DNA of 64,000 bases from an uncultured Cytophagales bacterium (GTDB lineage Bacteria; Bacteroidota; Bacteroidia; Cytophagales; Cyclobacteriaceae). Made by a program: the position numbers and the translations under genes. Shown here piece after piece: positions 1-10,294 of this stretch. Location of the stretch: contig CAJXNP010000009.1 in the NCBI GenBank assembly GCA_913057175.1, positions 124,001 to 188,000 on the forward strand, written 5' to 3'. The notes under the pieces were generated by a model, which had not been told where the DNA came from, did no database searches, and saw nothing but the letters and a program-made list of their open reading frames with translations. Positions within the stretch are counted from its first letter, which is position 1; the number at the start of each line of letters is the position of its first letter.

Positions 1-273
1 TTGCATTAGTTATTCAATAGATCTTGCCTTTTTTATTCGTCATTTTGTTTTCTTTTTTTGCATTTTAGGTGGCTAGGGATTATTTTATCATTTACACATT
101 GTCAGAGAGGGTATTAGAACTAATATACCTTAGGGAATTTGGTGGAAAATTTATTTACGCGTTCAAGCATAAAGGTGAACTACGGGAATTCTGCCCATTA
201 ATATTTTGTATAAAAACCATTTGTTTATTACTTTAAATAGATAATAGTAATCAACTGTAAACCAAACAAATAT

Positions 274-1644
274 ATGAAAATATTATACCCTTTTTTCATT
301 GTAGTCATTTTTCATTGCCTACCCGGTTTTTCACAGGGTGACAGACTACCACTATTGAAAATCAGTGAGGATAACAGGTATTTGCTTACACAAGATGATC
401 AACCATTTTTATGGTTGGGCGATACGGCCTGGGAATTATTCCATCGATTGAACAGAGCCGAAACCATCCAATATCTTGATGACAGGGCGGCCAAGGGCTT
501 TACTGTTATTCAGGCCGTAATCTTAGCTGAATTGGATGGATTGAATACCCCCAATGCAAATGGTGATCTGCCATTTGTCAATAATGAACCTACAAAATGG
601 AATGAATCTTATTTCAGACACGTAGATTTTGTAATCCAGGAAGCCGAAAAGAGAGGGTTGTACGTCGGTTTACTGCCTACCTGGGGGGATAAATTTAATA
701 AAGCATGGGGTGTGGGACCTGAGATTTTTACACCGTTCAATGCAGAGACATATGGCAAGATGCTGGCTCATCGATATTCCGGCAGTAACAACATCGTCTG
801 GATAATGGGTGGCGACCGATGGCCTGAGGATGAAGAAGATAAAAGGATCATTCGTGGAATGGTAAATGGAATAAGGAAAGCTGATAATTTACATTTAATC
901 ACCTATCATCCGTCCGGTGGAAAAAAGGCTACAGACTACTTTGATGAAGATTGGCTCGACATTGACATGTTCCAAAGTGGCCATGACAGACGTGTTAAGG
1001 ATTATAAATTTGTTTTAGCGAGCAGGAGAATAAACCAGGTACGACCAGTGATCAATGGAGAACCCCGTTATGAAAATCATCCAAATCGCTTCAAGCCTGA
1101 AGTTTTCGGGTGGATGGATGATTCGGATGTTCGTACTTCTGCGTACTGGACTATGCTGACCGGAGCTGCAGGTTATACCTATGGATGTCATGATATCTGG
1201 CAGATGTTTAGCGCAGATAGAAAACCGATTTCAAAAGCCCGGTCATATTGGAAAGAATCCCTGGATTTGCCGGGGGCAAATGACATAAGGCATTTAAAGG
1301 AGTTATTGGAAACATTTGCCTGGCAGGAAATGGAATATGATCCTTCAATTATTCTGAACAACAACCCCGAGGATTCAGCTTTTATGGTAAGTTCAATTGG
1401 TAAAAAGAAAGATTACATTATTGCCTACACTCCGATGGGGAAGCCTATTTCAATTGACTTGTCGAAAATGCAAGCAGAGAATATTTTAGCTTATTGGCTT
1501 AATCCCCGTGATGGTCAGGTTAAAGAAATTGGAAAATACAAGAAAACGGATCGTCCGGAATTAGCCCCATGGTCTGATGGAAGAGGAAGTGATTTTGTAC
1601 TAATTTTAACAGATGAAAGGGTGGGTTACAAGCTGACTGATTAA
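274..1644 (+). CDS. GH140-like glycoside hydrolase (DUF4038), secreted
   Basis: A 456-residue exported protein with an N-terminal signal peptide ending near FSQG (residues 1-21). The first two thirds resemble the DUF4038 TIM barrel of glycoside hydrolase family 140, whose characterised members release apiose from rhamnogalacturonan-II pectin. Family-like segments are FLWLGDTAWELF (46-57), WIMGGDRWPE (176-185; D181 a candidate acid/base) and PVINGEPRYE (258-267; E263 a candidate nucleophile). The tail (about 365-456) has the composition of the beta-sandwich often appended to these enzymes. It stands alone: the next gene is 104 bp downstream and unrelated, and no SusC/SusD pair is visible, so a pectin role is inferred from the family only. 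The catalytic residues are inferred from motif position. Confidence 0.8.
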   Translation: MKILYPFFIVVIFHCLPGFSQGDRLPLLKISEDNRYLLTQDDQPFLWLGDTAWELFHRLNRAETIQYLDDRAAKGFTVIQAVILAELDGLNTPNANGDLPFVNNEPTKWNESYFRHVDFVIQEAEKRGLYVGLLPTWGDKFNKAWGVGPEIFTPFNAETYGKMLAHRYSGSNNIVWIMGGDRWPEDEEDKRIIRGMVNGIRKADNLHLITYHPSGGKKATDYFDEDWLDIDMFQSGHDRRVKDYKFVLASRRINQVRPVINGEPRYENHPNRFKPEVFGWMDDSDVRTSAYWTMLTGAAGYTYGCHDIWQMFSADRKPISKARSYWKESLDLPGANDIRHLKELLETFAWQEMEYDPSIILNNNPEDSAFMVSSIGKKKDYIIAYTPMGKPISIDLSKMQAENILAYWLNPRDGQVKEIGKYKKTDRPELAPWSDGRGSDFVLILTDERVGYKLTD

Positions 1645-1747
1645 GGCAATCCTACACTGATGTAATGGAAATTTACAATTCAAAAAGATTATCAAGCTAT
1701 TTAATAGTAAATTGATTTAATCGTTCTCATAAATAAACAGCACTAGA

Positions 1748-2254
1748 ATGAAAAACACATTATTACACCCTCTGCTAATTCTATTCTTATTATTGACAAG
1801 TTATTCCTTTGGACAAACGCATACTGAAGTTTCCCTTGTAGATGAAAGCGACATAGATGTTCAGTATTTTGGTGAGGAAAGCTATATAGCCTACCTCTCT
1901 GCCCGTGGTATTCCCAAGGACAATATCTACAAGGATTACTATACAGATGAATTTTTCTTCGATCTCGGAAAGATAAAAACCGGCGAAGTCCGAACGGTGG
2001 AGATCCCCTTTAAGAATGATTCTGACAATTACGTTAAGATCACCACGGTGAATGAATTGTGTGCCTGCCTGAAGGCTGATTTTCCTGAAGGAGATGCAGG
2101 TAAAATTAAACCAGGAGATACAAAGAAGGGCACACTAATGTTTGATACAACAAATATAAAAGGAAAGCTCCGCCGAGCCGTTGAAATACGGACCTTTACC
2201 AATATGAAGGAAATTAATTATCTGGTCTGGGTACAGGCCGAAATAGGAGATTAG
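1748..2254 (+). CDS. DUF1573 domain protein, exported
   Basis: A 168-residue protein with a signal peptide (cleavage near YSFGQ, residue 23) and one DUF1573 domain, an immunoglobulin-like fold common in Bacteroidota envelopes. The diagnostic pieces are FDLGKIKTGEVRTVEIPFKN (about 71-90), the CACLKADFPEG segment (about 105-115) and KPGDTKKGTLMFDT. No enzymatic residues are evident. Such proteins usually act as periplasmic or surface adhesive modules, but no precise function is assigned. It is read in the same direction as the upstream glycosidase after a 104-bp gap. A weak A-rich/T-rich hairpin around 2288-2329 lies beyond its stop and could terminate the transcript. Confidence 0.8.
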   Translation: MKNTLLHPLLILFLLLTSYSFGQTHTEVSLVDESDIDVQYFGEESYIAYLSARGIPKDNIYKDYYTDEFFFDLGKIKTGEVRTVEIPFKNDSDNYVKITTVNELCACLKADFPEGDAGKIKPGDTKKGTLMFDTTNIKGKLRRAVEIRTFTNMKEINYLVWVQAEIGD

Positions 2255-2527
2255 CTTCAAGGCATACTTCGCAAAAAATATCACTCGAAAAAGGCATGTC
2301 TTCCATCACATGTTTTAGCATGCTTTTTTCATTTATGTCTACTCCCATGTTTTCAGCAATATAATCAAGCTGTCTTCAACCATTTACCTTCAAAATCAAC
2401 GATCCCTTTAAACATTGGATTGTCATGTCAGAATTTTACGATCTTTTTTCGAATTCAAATTACCAGGAAGATTGTGTCTTAACTATTTGAACGACAAAAT
2501 TTATCGAGTTCCTATCTGTGAGAAGAA

Positions 2528-5500
2528 TTATTTCACAACCACCTTTGAATGAAAGAGGAGGGTGTTATCAGCATCGGAAATTGACAGTAGATAAATACCA
2601 TTTTTAAAACTGCCCAACTCCAATTCCAATGTCTTTTGACTAAGATAATTAGTTGTATTTGATATAAGCTTCTTCCCACTGATGTCGTGAAGCGAAAGTA
2701 TAATATCTGAGGATAAGTATTGATCGGGAATGTCAATCCATAATCTATCTCGAACAGGATTGGGGTAGGCGACAAATGATTGGCTGATTTCAGTGAGCAA
2801 TGAAGTAATGACGGTTCCGCGTTGATGGATCAGGATCACGATGTTGTCAATCATTTCATGTTGAATAAATAGACTGGTCGAACGGTCATTCAAAGAATCA
2901 TTTTCGTCGAAATTTAGATGAATAGAATGATTTTCAATGTCTACTGTTATCCATTCGGCTTCTGACGTAACTGAGAAATCAGCAAGGTTGGTCACTATAT
3001 CAAAAGTGTGTTCCCCCGCATGAGATTCCAGGAATATTTCGCTCCCACTAACAGACAGGTATGGGGCAGTGGCTTGTTGTGTAAGTGTCACAGTTCTTTC
3101 TCCAATGTGAGAATTGCTAATCGTCAAATCGGCTTGTCGACCTTCGAATAATTGGTTTTCATCAACAGTAACGAGTATCGATCCTTCCATTAATATAAAG
3201 TGAATCCATTCAGCTTGCGTAGCAAGGTTGAGATCTGCTAAATTGGTTTCAAATACAACTTCATATTCTCCACCTGCTGCATGAATATCCAGTGTTTTCG
3301 TCAGTAATTCCAGATATGGGATTGCTGCCTCCTGACTGATGGTAATAACCTGATCGGCCATATAACTGCCGGATACAAGTACCGTTCCCCGCCTGGTTTC
3401 AAACGTTGAATTCTCATCGAAAGTGATGCTTATATTCTGATCCAGCACAGACACCTCCAGCCAATCGTTTTCAGTGTGAAGCTCTATTTCAGGCAGATTG
3501 GTTTCTACTGGAATAGCTGCATCACCTGATTGTTGAGGTACAGTTAAATTATCACTGGTAAGCACCAAAAAAGGGTCACCTTGCTGTTGCGAAATGCTAA
3601 TAATAACATCAGCAACGTTTTTACCTGATAAGCTAAAGTTTCCCGATCTTTCAAAAATGGTTTTATTTTCATCAATTTCCATCAGTAGAGTTGTTCCATC
3701 CCAATGAATATTGATCCAATCGATATCTTCAATGATTTCAAATTCAGATAAGTTGGTTGATATAGTAAGTGATTTTTGTAACTGAGTCTTTTCAACAGCC
3801 AAACTTTTTTCAGAAACAGTGAGATATGGCGGAGCTCCAACCTGGGTGATAGAAATGATTTGATCAGATATATTTTCACCTGAAAGTATTATTTCACCTT
3901 CCCGCTGTACGATCTCTTCATTTTCTTCATAATCTATCATTAAAATGGATGCTCCCATTTCCCAGCTAATCCAGTATTCATTTGAAGAAACCTGCAAATC
4001 GGGCAGATTTGTGTGGATATTAATGTTTAGTGATCCCGCTGAGTGATCAACAGATTTTGCAAAAGACCCGATTTCCAGATAAGGTTCAGCGCCACCCTGC
4101 TCGATTTTTAATTGAATGTCCTCCAGACCAGCTCCGGAAGCCATTACTGTTGCAGTGCGCTTGTAGATGCTGAGGTTTTCTTTACATAATATTTTGATCT
4201 GTTTGGTTGACTTGCTGACAACTTCCAACCAATCTGCATTTTCAGAAAGGGTGATATCGGACAAGTTTGTGTTGACTGAATAAGTAAGTGTTTCCTGCTC
4301 AGAAGAAATATTCCTTGATAGGTTGCTTATTTCCAAAACAGGATCACCTGCTTTCTGTACCAATGTTACTACTCTGCTACTTACTCCATCACCCGATATG
4401 TTGATCTTTCCCTGCCTTTGCGCAACAGTTGGATTGGCGTCATATGTTAGGTTGATGGTCTTGCCATTTTTTGTAAATTGAATCCAATCTACATTTACGT
4501 CTACATCAAAAGTTGGCAAATTTGAATTGACCTGAAAGCTGGCCGAACCATTTCCCTTGTTGGCATTAATTCTGTTTGTCGACACGTTCAGATAAGGCGG
4601 AGCTCCTTGTTGGGTAATAGCTATATTTTTTTCGCTCACTCCATCTCCAATTAATTTTATGGAGGCATTTCTCTGAGAAATAGAATTGTTTTTGTTGAAA
4701 TTAACCAGTATTTCATTTCCGGATCGACTCGCATTTATCCATCCCGCATTTGAAGAAATATCAAAATTTGAAAGATTAGTGCTAATGGAAAAGGAAGTTT
4801 CACCCTGCTGATGACCAACTGTTTTTGATGACGGACTAATCGTTAAAAAGGGCAATCCTGCTGCCTGCCGAATGGTCAATTCGACATTCGCAACGCTATT
4901 TCCGGAAACAACTATTTTTCCCTTTCTCTCCTTGATCGTTTTATTCTCCTTTACATCTACCTGGATTTTATTTCCATTTTTAGTTAAGGTCAGCCAGTTG
5001 CTTGATGTTTGAATCTGAAAATTTGAAAGGTTTGTTTCGACTGAGAAGCTGGTTGAGCTTGCGGAATATCCGACATTTCGAAATACAGGAGTTGCTGTCA
5101 GGAATGGATCTCCTGCTGCCTGGGTAAGGGTGATAATTTTTACGGGAACGCCATTACCCGAAACACTAATTTTCGCTTGTCTTGAATTAATTGTTGTGTT
5201 TGCAGGATAATTCAAAGTAATGGTTTTATCGCTAATGGATAACCCAAGCCAATTGACATCCACATCGATGTTAAAATCAGGTAAATTAGTTAAGACATCG
5301 AATGTTGAAGAACCTGAGGTGTTGGGCGCATTGACCGATGTCTTTGACACATTCAGAAATGCTGGAGCAGCTTGTTGCGTAATGGACAAAATTTGCTCAC
5401 TAATCCCGTTTCCACTAACTTTTATGGTTCCATTTCTTGATGTAATTGCCGTGTTTTCCGATACTTCGGCAGTTATTTCATTTCCTGATTTGCTTAGACT

Positions 5501-7471
5501 TAACCAAGGGGCCTCCGAGCTGATATTAAATGTAGGAAGATTGGTATTAACTGAAAAAGTGGTATTTCCACCTTCATGATTAACTGTTTTGGAGTCGGGA
5601 TTGATTGTAAGAAAGGGTAGCCCGGGTTCCTGCACAATCCTTATTTCAACATCCGAAGCATTATTTCCTGAAACTACAATGCGACCTGTTCGTTCGTTTA
5701 AGGTTTTATTTTCATTAAAACCAACAAGAATAGAATCTTGCGTTTTGGTCAAGCTTAACCAACTATTAGCTGAAGTTACCTGGAATTCAGGAAGATTGGT
5801 ATTGACAAAATATTTTACGTATCCGCTTTCATAACCAACATTTTTGACATGAGGTGATACCGTTAAATATGGATCTCCTGCTTCTTGTATAACTGATATG
5901 ATCACATCGGATACCGAAGATCCCGAAACGATGATTTCAGCTGTTCTTGGCTGGAGCGATGTGTTGGATTCATAATTAACCGTAATTTCATCATCAATGG
6001 CTGTTGCCTCGAACCAATCTGATTCTTCCGAAATGGTAAAAATATCCAGGTTCGTGTCCACAGCAAAACTAAAACTTCCACTTTCTGATGGAACATTTTG
6101 ATTTGCCGGATCGACGGTGAGAAAGAAAGGCTCGATGGTCAGGGAAAGATATTCGACGTTATTGGATTCATGGATCTCATCAACAACATCCAGATAATCA
6201 CCTACAAAAAGGATAAAATAATCTCCGGGAACAGTATTTAAAGGAATGGTTACGGATTCATTTTCAGATTCGGATCTCATATCACTTCCTAAAGTTGACA
6301 GATCGTCACCTAAAAACACATCAGCATCATCTAATAAAATATCTTTTGAAAGATAGTATCCAACAGAAGGATCTCCCAGGCTTGAATTAGGAGTTGGTCC
6401 GTTGTACTGTTGGTTACATGTTAAATTGACTTCTCCACCCGGTGTGATGGAATCATCAGACAATGTAAAATCGGTTACAGTAATGTCATCATTGACAGGT
6501 GCAACAGGTGTTGACCACCCCATATCTTTTAATAAACCCAAGGTTATTGGTCCGGGATCGTGAATGGATTCTCCTCGGGCCAATGCATGTGTCATGAGGG
6601 CGTTTTCCGTGTTATTGAAAGTAGCATCATCCCAGTGCGAAAGACTTGCTCCATTATCATAAGTCAGAGGGCAATATAATTTTGCCGGATGGCCACCATT
6701 TGCAGATTCTATAGAGCTGGTCCCAATAAAGAGATTATTGCTCTGAATGTAATCCGACAGCTCAGATGAGTTATTCGGAACAAACAAAATATTCCTTCCA
6801 CTGCCATTTTCAATAAAAGGGGTATACATCCCCGGCGCTCCATTACCTAATGTCCAGTCACTTCCATTCTCATCATAAGTCACACCACTAGCAGAAAATC
6901 CCAGACCATGTGCCAACTCGTGTAGGACTATGGTTACAAAATCGTATCTCCCGCTACTATTCCCATCAGTCCCCAGATACCAACCGGAAAAATCACTATT
7001 GAAGGTCGTAGAAATATCGGCTTCCCCAACCGGGTTTAGATTTCTTCCAGCAAGTTTCTCAGCTAAAGCGACGGGGTAATACACCAGCGGAATAGGAGCA
7101 TTATCAAAATTTCTGTAATAGCGAGTTGTTCTGGATGATCCCAACACATTAGAACCCATGCTTCGCCAATGGGCATCAACGTAAATAGGAACGTCTGTTT
7201 CAAGCAAAGAAGCCCAGATATCCACAGCATATTGAAAGGCACGTTGCGCTTCAGGAGTAAAACCATGATAGTTGACGACAATGTTTGCCGTGTGCAGTCG
7301 AAGGAATGAAACTTCGCCATCCGACCTTTTGATCGGGCTTTCTATCTTAAACTCATTTTCATGGGGATCCAAAGGACAAATTATTTCCCTTCCCGGTATG
7401 TATTCTTGACCAAATGTTAGCTGAGCACCTGTCAAAAAAATCAAAAAAGTTAACCACCTCTTGCCGTACAT
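2528..7471 (-). CDS. Giant secreted metalloprotease-like protein with CARDB and 13 BACON repeats, T9SS sorting tail
   Basis: The start is placed at the ATG at 7471, the first ATG, which gives a clean signal peptide (ends near LTFGQ); the longer frame begins with TTG at 7495. Using longer-frame numbering: an M10/leishmanolysin-like zinc domain with HELAH (192-196) followed by GLGF, and a later LGLLKDMGW segment; a CARDB-like domain around 335-455; then about 13 BACON repeats of about 85 residues (455-1565), each ending in a (I/L)TQ(Q/E)xG-like strand; then a type A T9SS tail with YPNPVRD near 1577. The canonical third zinc ligand (HExxHxxGxxH) is not seen: the position holds Ala. It is probably a cell-surface or secreted protein that binds glycans or proteins through the BACON stalk. 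Repeats 2-4 and 5-7 look like a duplicated triplet. Confidence 0.85.
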   Translation of the reverse strand: MYGKRWLTFLIFLTGAQLTFGQEYIPGREIICPLDPHENEFKIESPIKRSDGEVSFLRLHTANIVVNYHGFTPEAQRAFQYAVDIWASLLETDVPIYVDAHWRSMGSNVLGSSRTTRYYRNFDNAPIPLVYYPVALAEKLAGRNLNPVGEADISTTFNSDFSGWYLGTDGNSSGRYDFVTIVLHELAHGLGFSASGVTYDENGSDWTLGNGAPGMYTPFIENGSGRNILFVPNNSSELSDYIQSNNLFIGTSSIESANGGHPAKLYCPLTYDNGASLSHWDDATFNNTENALMTHALARGESIHDPGPITLGLLKDMGWSTPVAPVNDDITVTDFTLSDDSITPGGEVNLTCNQQYNGPTPNSSLGDPSVGYYLSKDILLDDADVFLGDDLSTLGSDMRSESENESVTIPLNTVPGDYFILFVGDYLDVVDEIHESNNVEYLSLTIEPFFLTVDPANQNVPSESGSFSFAVDTNLDIFTISEESDWFEATAIDDEITVNYESNTSLQPRTAEIIVSGSSVSDVIISVIQEAGDPYLTVSPHVKNVGYESGYVKYFVNTNLPEFQVTSANSWLSLTKTQDSILVGFNENKTLNERTGRIVVSGNNASDVEIRIVQEPGLPFLTINPDSKTVNHEGGNTTFSVNTNLPTFNISSEAPWLSLSKSGNEITAEVSENTAITSRNGTIKVSGNGISEQILSITQQAAPAFLNVSKTSVNAPNTSGSSTFDVLTNLPDFNIDVDVNWLGLSISDKTITLNYPANTTINSRQAKISVSGNGVPVKIITLTQAAGDPFLTATPVFRNVGYSASSTSFSVETNLSNFQIQTSSNWLTLTKNGNKIQVDVKENKTIKERKGKIVVSGNSVANVELTIRQAAGLPFLTISPSSKTVGHQQGETSFSISTNLSNFDISSNAGWINASRSGNEILVNFNKNNSISQRNASIKLIGDGVSEKNIAITQQGAPPYLNVSTNRINANKGNGSASFQVNSNLPTFDVDVNVDWIQFTKNGKTINLTYDANPTVAQRQGKINISGDGVSSRVVTLVQKAGDPVLEISNLSRNISSEQETLTYSVNTNLSDITLSENADWLEVVSKSTKQIKILCKENLSIYKRTATVMASGAGLEDIQLKIEQGGAEPYLEIGSFAKSVDHSAGSLNINIHTNLPDLQVSSNEYWISWEMGASILMIDYEENEEIVQREGEIILSGENISDQIISITQVGAPPYLTVSEKSLAVEKTQLQKSLTISTNLSEFEIIEDIDWINIHWDGTTLLMEIDENKTIFERSGNFSLSGKNVADVIISISQQQGDPFLVLTSDNLTVPQQSGDAAIPVETNLPEIELHTENDWLEVSVLDQNISITFDENSTFETRRGTVLVSGSYMADQVITISQEAAIPYLELLTKTLDIHAAGGEYEVVFETNLADLNLATQAEWIHFILMEGSILVTVDENQLFEGRQADLTISNSHIGERTVTLTQQATAPYLSVSGSEIFLESHAGEHTFDIVTNLADFSVTSEAEWITVDIENHSIHLNFDENDSLNDRSTSLFIQHEMIDNIVILIHQRGTVITSLLTEISQSFVAYPNPVRDRLWIDIPDQYLSSDIILSLHDISGKKLISNTTNYLSQKTLELELGSFKNGIYLLSISDADNTLLFHSKVVVK

Positions 7472-7863
7472 AGATTTTATTGATGCATCGTCCAATTTAC
7501 AATTTTCAATAAAAGTCAGGTTTCTTGTAACATAATCCCCAAATTATTTCTTTGTAAAAATTTCATTTTTAAATGAAAGAATTGCAATAGGTTTTCTGAT
7601 TTTAACCCATGATTTGATCATTTTGTAGAAAAATATATCGTTCTCATGGAATATATTTCTGCGGAGGTGATTGTAAGATTATCTGAAAAAATGATCATTT
7701 TTCCTTATATTATAATGTTCATACTGCTAGGATTAACATCAGATTTTAAGGAGGTTTTGGGGTCAATAATTGTCCAATGGTCTGATTATACTTCAAATTG
7801 TTATTTGCAGTAACCTGAATTCCTTGATATATTTCCAATGAATTGTCAGTGTTTGAGAAATAT
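7472..7863. other. Divergent intergenic region, AT-rich
   Basis: This is the shared upstream region of the BACON protein (leftward) and the RimK operon (rightward). It is AT-rich and must hold promoters for both, but I could not fit a convincing TTTG-N19-TAnnTTTG pair on either strand. No hairpin, repeat or small gene was recognised. Confidence 0.4.
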
Positions 7864-8301
7864 ATGAAGATCATTGGCCGAAGAGATGTAATTGACTTGC
7901 CGGATTTGCAATTGACGGGCATTGAAGCTAAGGTTGATACAGGCGCTTATGGTAATGCATTACATTGTCATCACATTGAATTAATGATGAAAGACAATGT
8001 GGAAACTCTTAGATTTAAATTATTGGATCCATCGCATCCGGAATACGAAGACAGGTATTTTTACTTTTCAGAATTCAATGAGAAAAAAGTAAAGAGCTCT
8101 AGCGGACAAGTAGAAAACAGATATACGATCAAAACACGTCTGACAATATTCGATAATAACTTTACTACACAGTTCTCATTAACTGACCGGCAGGAGATGA
8201 AATATCCGGTTTTGCTTGGGAGGAAGTTTCTGAGAAAAAAGTTTATTGTAGATGTGTCATTAAAAAATGTTTCACACAAAGCTAAACACCAGGTAAAATG
8301 A
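7864..8301 (+). CDS. RimK-associated retropepsin-like (ATP-dependent zinc protease family) protein
   Basis: A small aspartic-protease-like protein of the RimB / Zn_protease family (PF05618). The ATG at 7864 is chosen; the frame also extends to a TTG at 7843 that adds seven residues. The N-terminal [13 protein letters not shown] carries the retropepsin Asp-Thr-Gly signature, and PVLLGRKFL near the C-terminus matches the second conserved strand (hydrophobic-LGR). It overlaps the following rimK by 4 bp (ATGA), implying translational coupling. In Pseudomonas the related RimB works with RimK and cleaves the glutamate tails RimK adds to ribosomal protein S6; the same role is inferred here. Confidence 0.85.
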   Translation: MKIIGRRDVIDLPDLQLTGIEAKVDTGAYGNALHCHHIELMMKDNVETLRFKLLDPSHPEYEDRYFYFSEFNEKKVKSSSGQVENRYTIKTRLTIFDNNFTTQFSLTDRQEMKYPVLLGRKFLRKKFIVDVSLKNVSHKAKHQVK

Positions 8302-9212
8302 AAATTGCCGTACTATCACGAAATCCAAAATTATACTCAACCAAGAGATTGGTCGAAGCTATCGAACAGCATGGCCATCAATCCGTGGTCATCGATCATT
8401 TAAAATGTGACATCATCATGGATCAAAAAGGTCCTGCCATCTTTTACAAAGGCGAAAACCTGAATGACATCGATGCTGTTATTCCAAGGATTGGCGCATC
8501 GGTCACATTTTATGGGACGGCTGTTGTCCGTCACTTTGAAATGATGCATGTGTTCACCGCAGTGGAATCGCAGGCCATTACACGTTCACGGGATAAGCTG
8601 AGAAGTCTTCAAATCCTTTCCAGGTCGGGAGTAGGTATGCCCAAAACAGCATTTACGAATTACAGCAAGGAGGAAAACCGTGTGATCAGGCACATAGGAA
8701 ATGCACCGGTGGTCATTAAACTGTTGGAAGGGACACAAGGTCTGGGAGTTGTCCTGGCTGAAACCGATAAGGCGGCAAAATCTGTTGTCGAGGCATTTGA
8801 TAGTCTAAAGACAAGGGTGATCCTGCAGGAATTTATCGAGGAAGCAGGCGGGGCAGATATCCGGGTTTTCATTGTTCATGGAGAGGTAGTAGGAGCCATG
8901 AAGCGCCAGGGAAAAGAGGGAGAATTCCGGTCTAACCTTCACAGAGGAGGATCCGCACAAGTCATTAAATTAAGCAGGAAAGAAAAGTCAACAGCTCTTA
9001 CCGCCGCAAAAAGTATGGGACTTGATATCGCGGGCGTCGATATGCTTCAATCAAAACGTGGCCCTCTTGTATTGGAAGTGAATTCATCACCTGGATTGGA
9101 AGGGATTGAGAAGGCCACCGGAGTAGACATTGCAGGCAAAATTGTGGAATACATTGAGCGAAGTGCCGCAAAAAAGCGGAATAAGAAGAAAAAGGCCACT
9201 GCTAAACCATGA
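8298..9212 (+). CDS. rimK: RimK, ATP-grasp glutamate ligase acting on ribosomal protein S6
   Basis: A 304-residue ATP-grasp ligase, about the usual family length (300). Recognisable segments are [14 protein letters not shown] (about 54-67), [21 protein letters not shown], the nucleotide-binding [13 protein letters not shown], and [20 protein letters not shown] (about 258-277), almost the same as the enterobacterial RimK C-terminal signature. RimK adds glutamate residues to the C-terminus of ribosomal protein S6 and can make poly-glutamate; related proteins modify other peptides. It lies between a retropepsin and an aspartoacylase-like gene with 4-bp overlaps on both sides, so the three are one transcription unit. 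The C-terminus is unusually lysine-rich (KKRNKKKKA), a possible RNA- or ribosome-contact tail. Confidence 0.92.
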   Translation: MKIAVLSRNPKLYSTKRLVEAIEQHGHQSVVIDHLKCDIIMDQKGPAIFYKGENLNDIDAVIPRIGASVTFYGTAVVRHFEMMHVFTAVESQAITRSRDKLRSLQILSRSGVGMPKTAFTNYSKEENRVIRHIGNAPVVIKLLEGTQGLGVVLAETDKAAKSVVEAFDSLKTRVILQEFIEEAGGADIRVFIVHGEVVGAMKRQGKEGEFRSNLHRGGSAQVIKLSRKEKSTALTAAKSMGLDIAGVDMLQSKRGPLVLEVNSSPGLEGIEKATGVDIAGKIVEYIERSAAKKRNKKKKATAKP

Positions 9213-10150
9213 AAATAAACGGCACCGAAATTTCTCCTGGTCAGGAAAAGAAAATCGAAGTAAATATTGCCAAATTACCTTCACATTCTTCCATTGATAT
9301 TTCTATAACCGTTTCCAGGTCAAAAATAGAAGGACCGGTCTTACTTTTGATGGGTGGATTGCATGGCGATGAGATTAATGGATCAGAGATCATTCGCCGC
9401 ATCATCGAAAGAGGGTTGAACAAACCATTGATCGGAACGACCATTTGTATTCCTATCCTTAACATCTATGGATTTATCCATTTTTCAAGATATGTACCTG
9501 ACGGAAAAGATGTCAACCGGTCATTTCCTGGCAACAAAAATGGTTCTCTCGCTTCCAGGGTTGCCTACTACCTGATGAAAGACATTATTCCCAAAATTGA
9601 TTATGGTGTTGATTTTCATACGGGAGGAGCTGATCGTTCTAACTATCCTCAGGTGCGTTGTATGTTAAAAGATCCTAGAAATGAGGAGTTGGCTAAAGCC
9701 TTTTGTGCGCCATTTACGCTTGATTCCACCTACCGGCCGAAGTCCCTTCGGCAATCCGCTGCTAAACTGGGGAAAAAGATCCTGGTGTATGAAGGGGGAG
9801 AATCCGCCAGGTTTGACGAATTTGCCATCAATGAAGGAATCAAAGGAACATTGCGGTTGATGCAATACCTTAAGATGACAGAAACATCCAATCCACCTGA
9901 TCAGTCTAACAAGGTCATTAAAAGTTCCTCCTGGGTCCGGGCTAAAAACTCGGGTGTATTTTTAACCAATGTGAATTACGGAGAGAAAGTAAGCAAAAAT
10001 CAAATAGTAGGAAGCCTAAATGATCCTTTTGGGGATTACAAGGTGGATATTAAATCGCCTGTTTCCGGTTATGTAATTGGGCTCAATCACAATCCTCTGG
10101 TCCACCAGGGTGATGCAATTATGCATTTAGGGAAAGTGAATAAGCAGTGA
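9209..10150 (+). CDS. Succinylglutamate desuccinylase/aspartoacylase family zinc carboxypeptidase-like enzyme
   Basis: A 313-residue AstE/AspA-type protein. The zinc-binding triad is visible as GLHGDE (H52, E55) and DFHTG (H137), and the substrate-binding DVNRSFPG is at 101-108. The C-terminal third (about 230-313) is a biotinyl/lipoyl-like beta domain ([26 protein letters not shown]) typical of this subgroup. Family members deacylate N-acyl amino acids or trim amide-linked groups. Its position as the last gene of the rimB-rimK unit, overlapping rimK by 4 bp, suggests it acts on the RimK product or supplies or recycles glutamate-type substrates. The family is certain; the substrate is inferred. 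Confidence 0.85.
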   Translation: MKINGTEISPGQEKKIEVNIAKLPSHSSIDISITVSRSKIEGPVLLLMGGLHGDEINGSEIIRRIIERGLNKPLIGTTICIPILNIYGFIHFSRYVPDGKDVNRSFPGNKNGSLASRVAYYLMKDIIPKIDYGVDFHTGGADRSNYPQVRCMLKDPRNEELAKAFCAPFTLDSTYRPKSLRQSAAKLGKKILVYEGGESARFDEFAINEGIKGTLRLMQYLKMTETSNPPDQSNKVIKSSSWVRAKNSGVFLTNVNYGEKVSKNQIVGSLNDPFGDYKVDIKSPVSGYVIGLNHNPLVHQGDAIMHLGKVNKQ

Positions 10151-10202
10151 AGGTGAGTCAGTGAACGGTAAACAGTGATCAGTGAGTCAGCAAATGGTGA
10201 TT

Positions 10203-10238
10203 GGTAATCAGTAATCAGGTGACCGATCGCTGATTACC
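10203..10238. repeat. Inverted repeat and short direct repeats after the rimK operon
   Basis: GGTAATCAG at 10203-10211 is the perfect reverse complement of CTGATTACC at 10230-10238, making a 9-bp stem with an 18-nt loop. It is preceded (10150-10200) by degenerate short repeats of the type cagtgA/agtcag. It lies between convergent genes and could end transcription from both sides, but there is no T-run, so the terminator role is uncertain. Confidence 0.5.
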
Positions 10239-10294
10239 GAATACATCTTTTGTTCTACATTAGATTTTTTCATTTGAATCGTTACAGAGTATCC

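Noticed and set aside
5220-5834. Two open frames on the plus strand opposite the BACON repeats
   Set aside because: They mirror each other because the underlying repeats mirror each other; no signal, domain or start context of their own, and they lie wholly inside a strong gene on the other strand.
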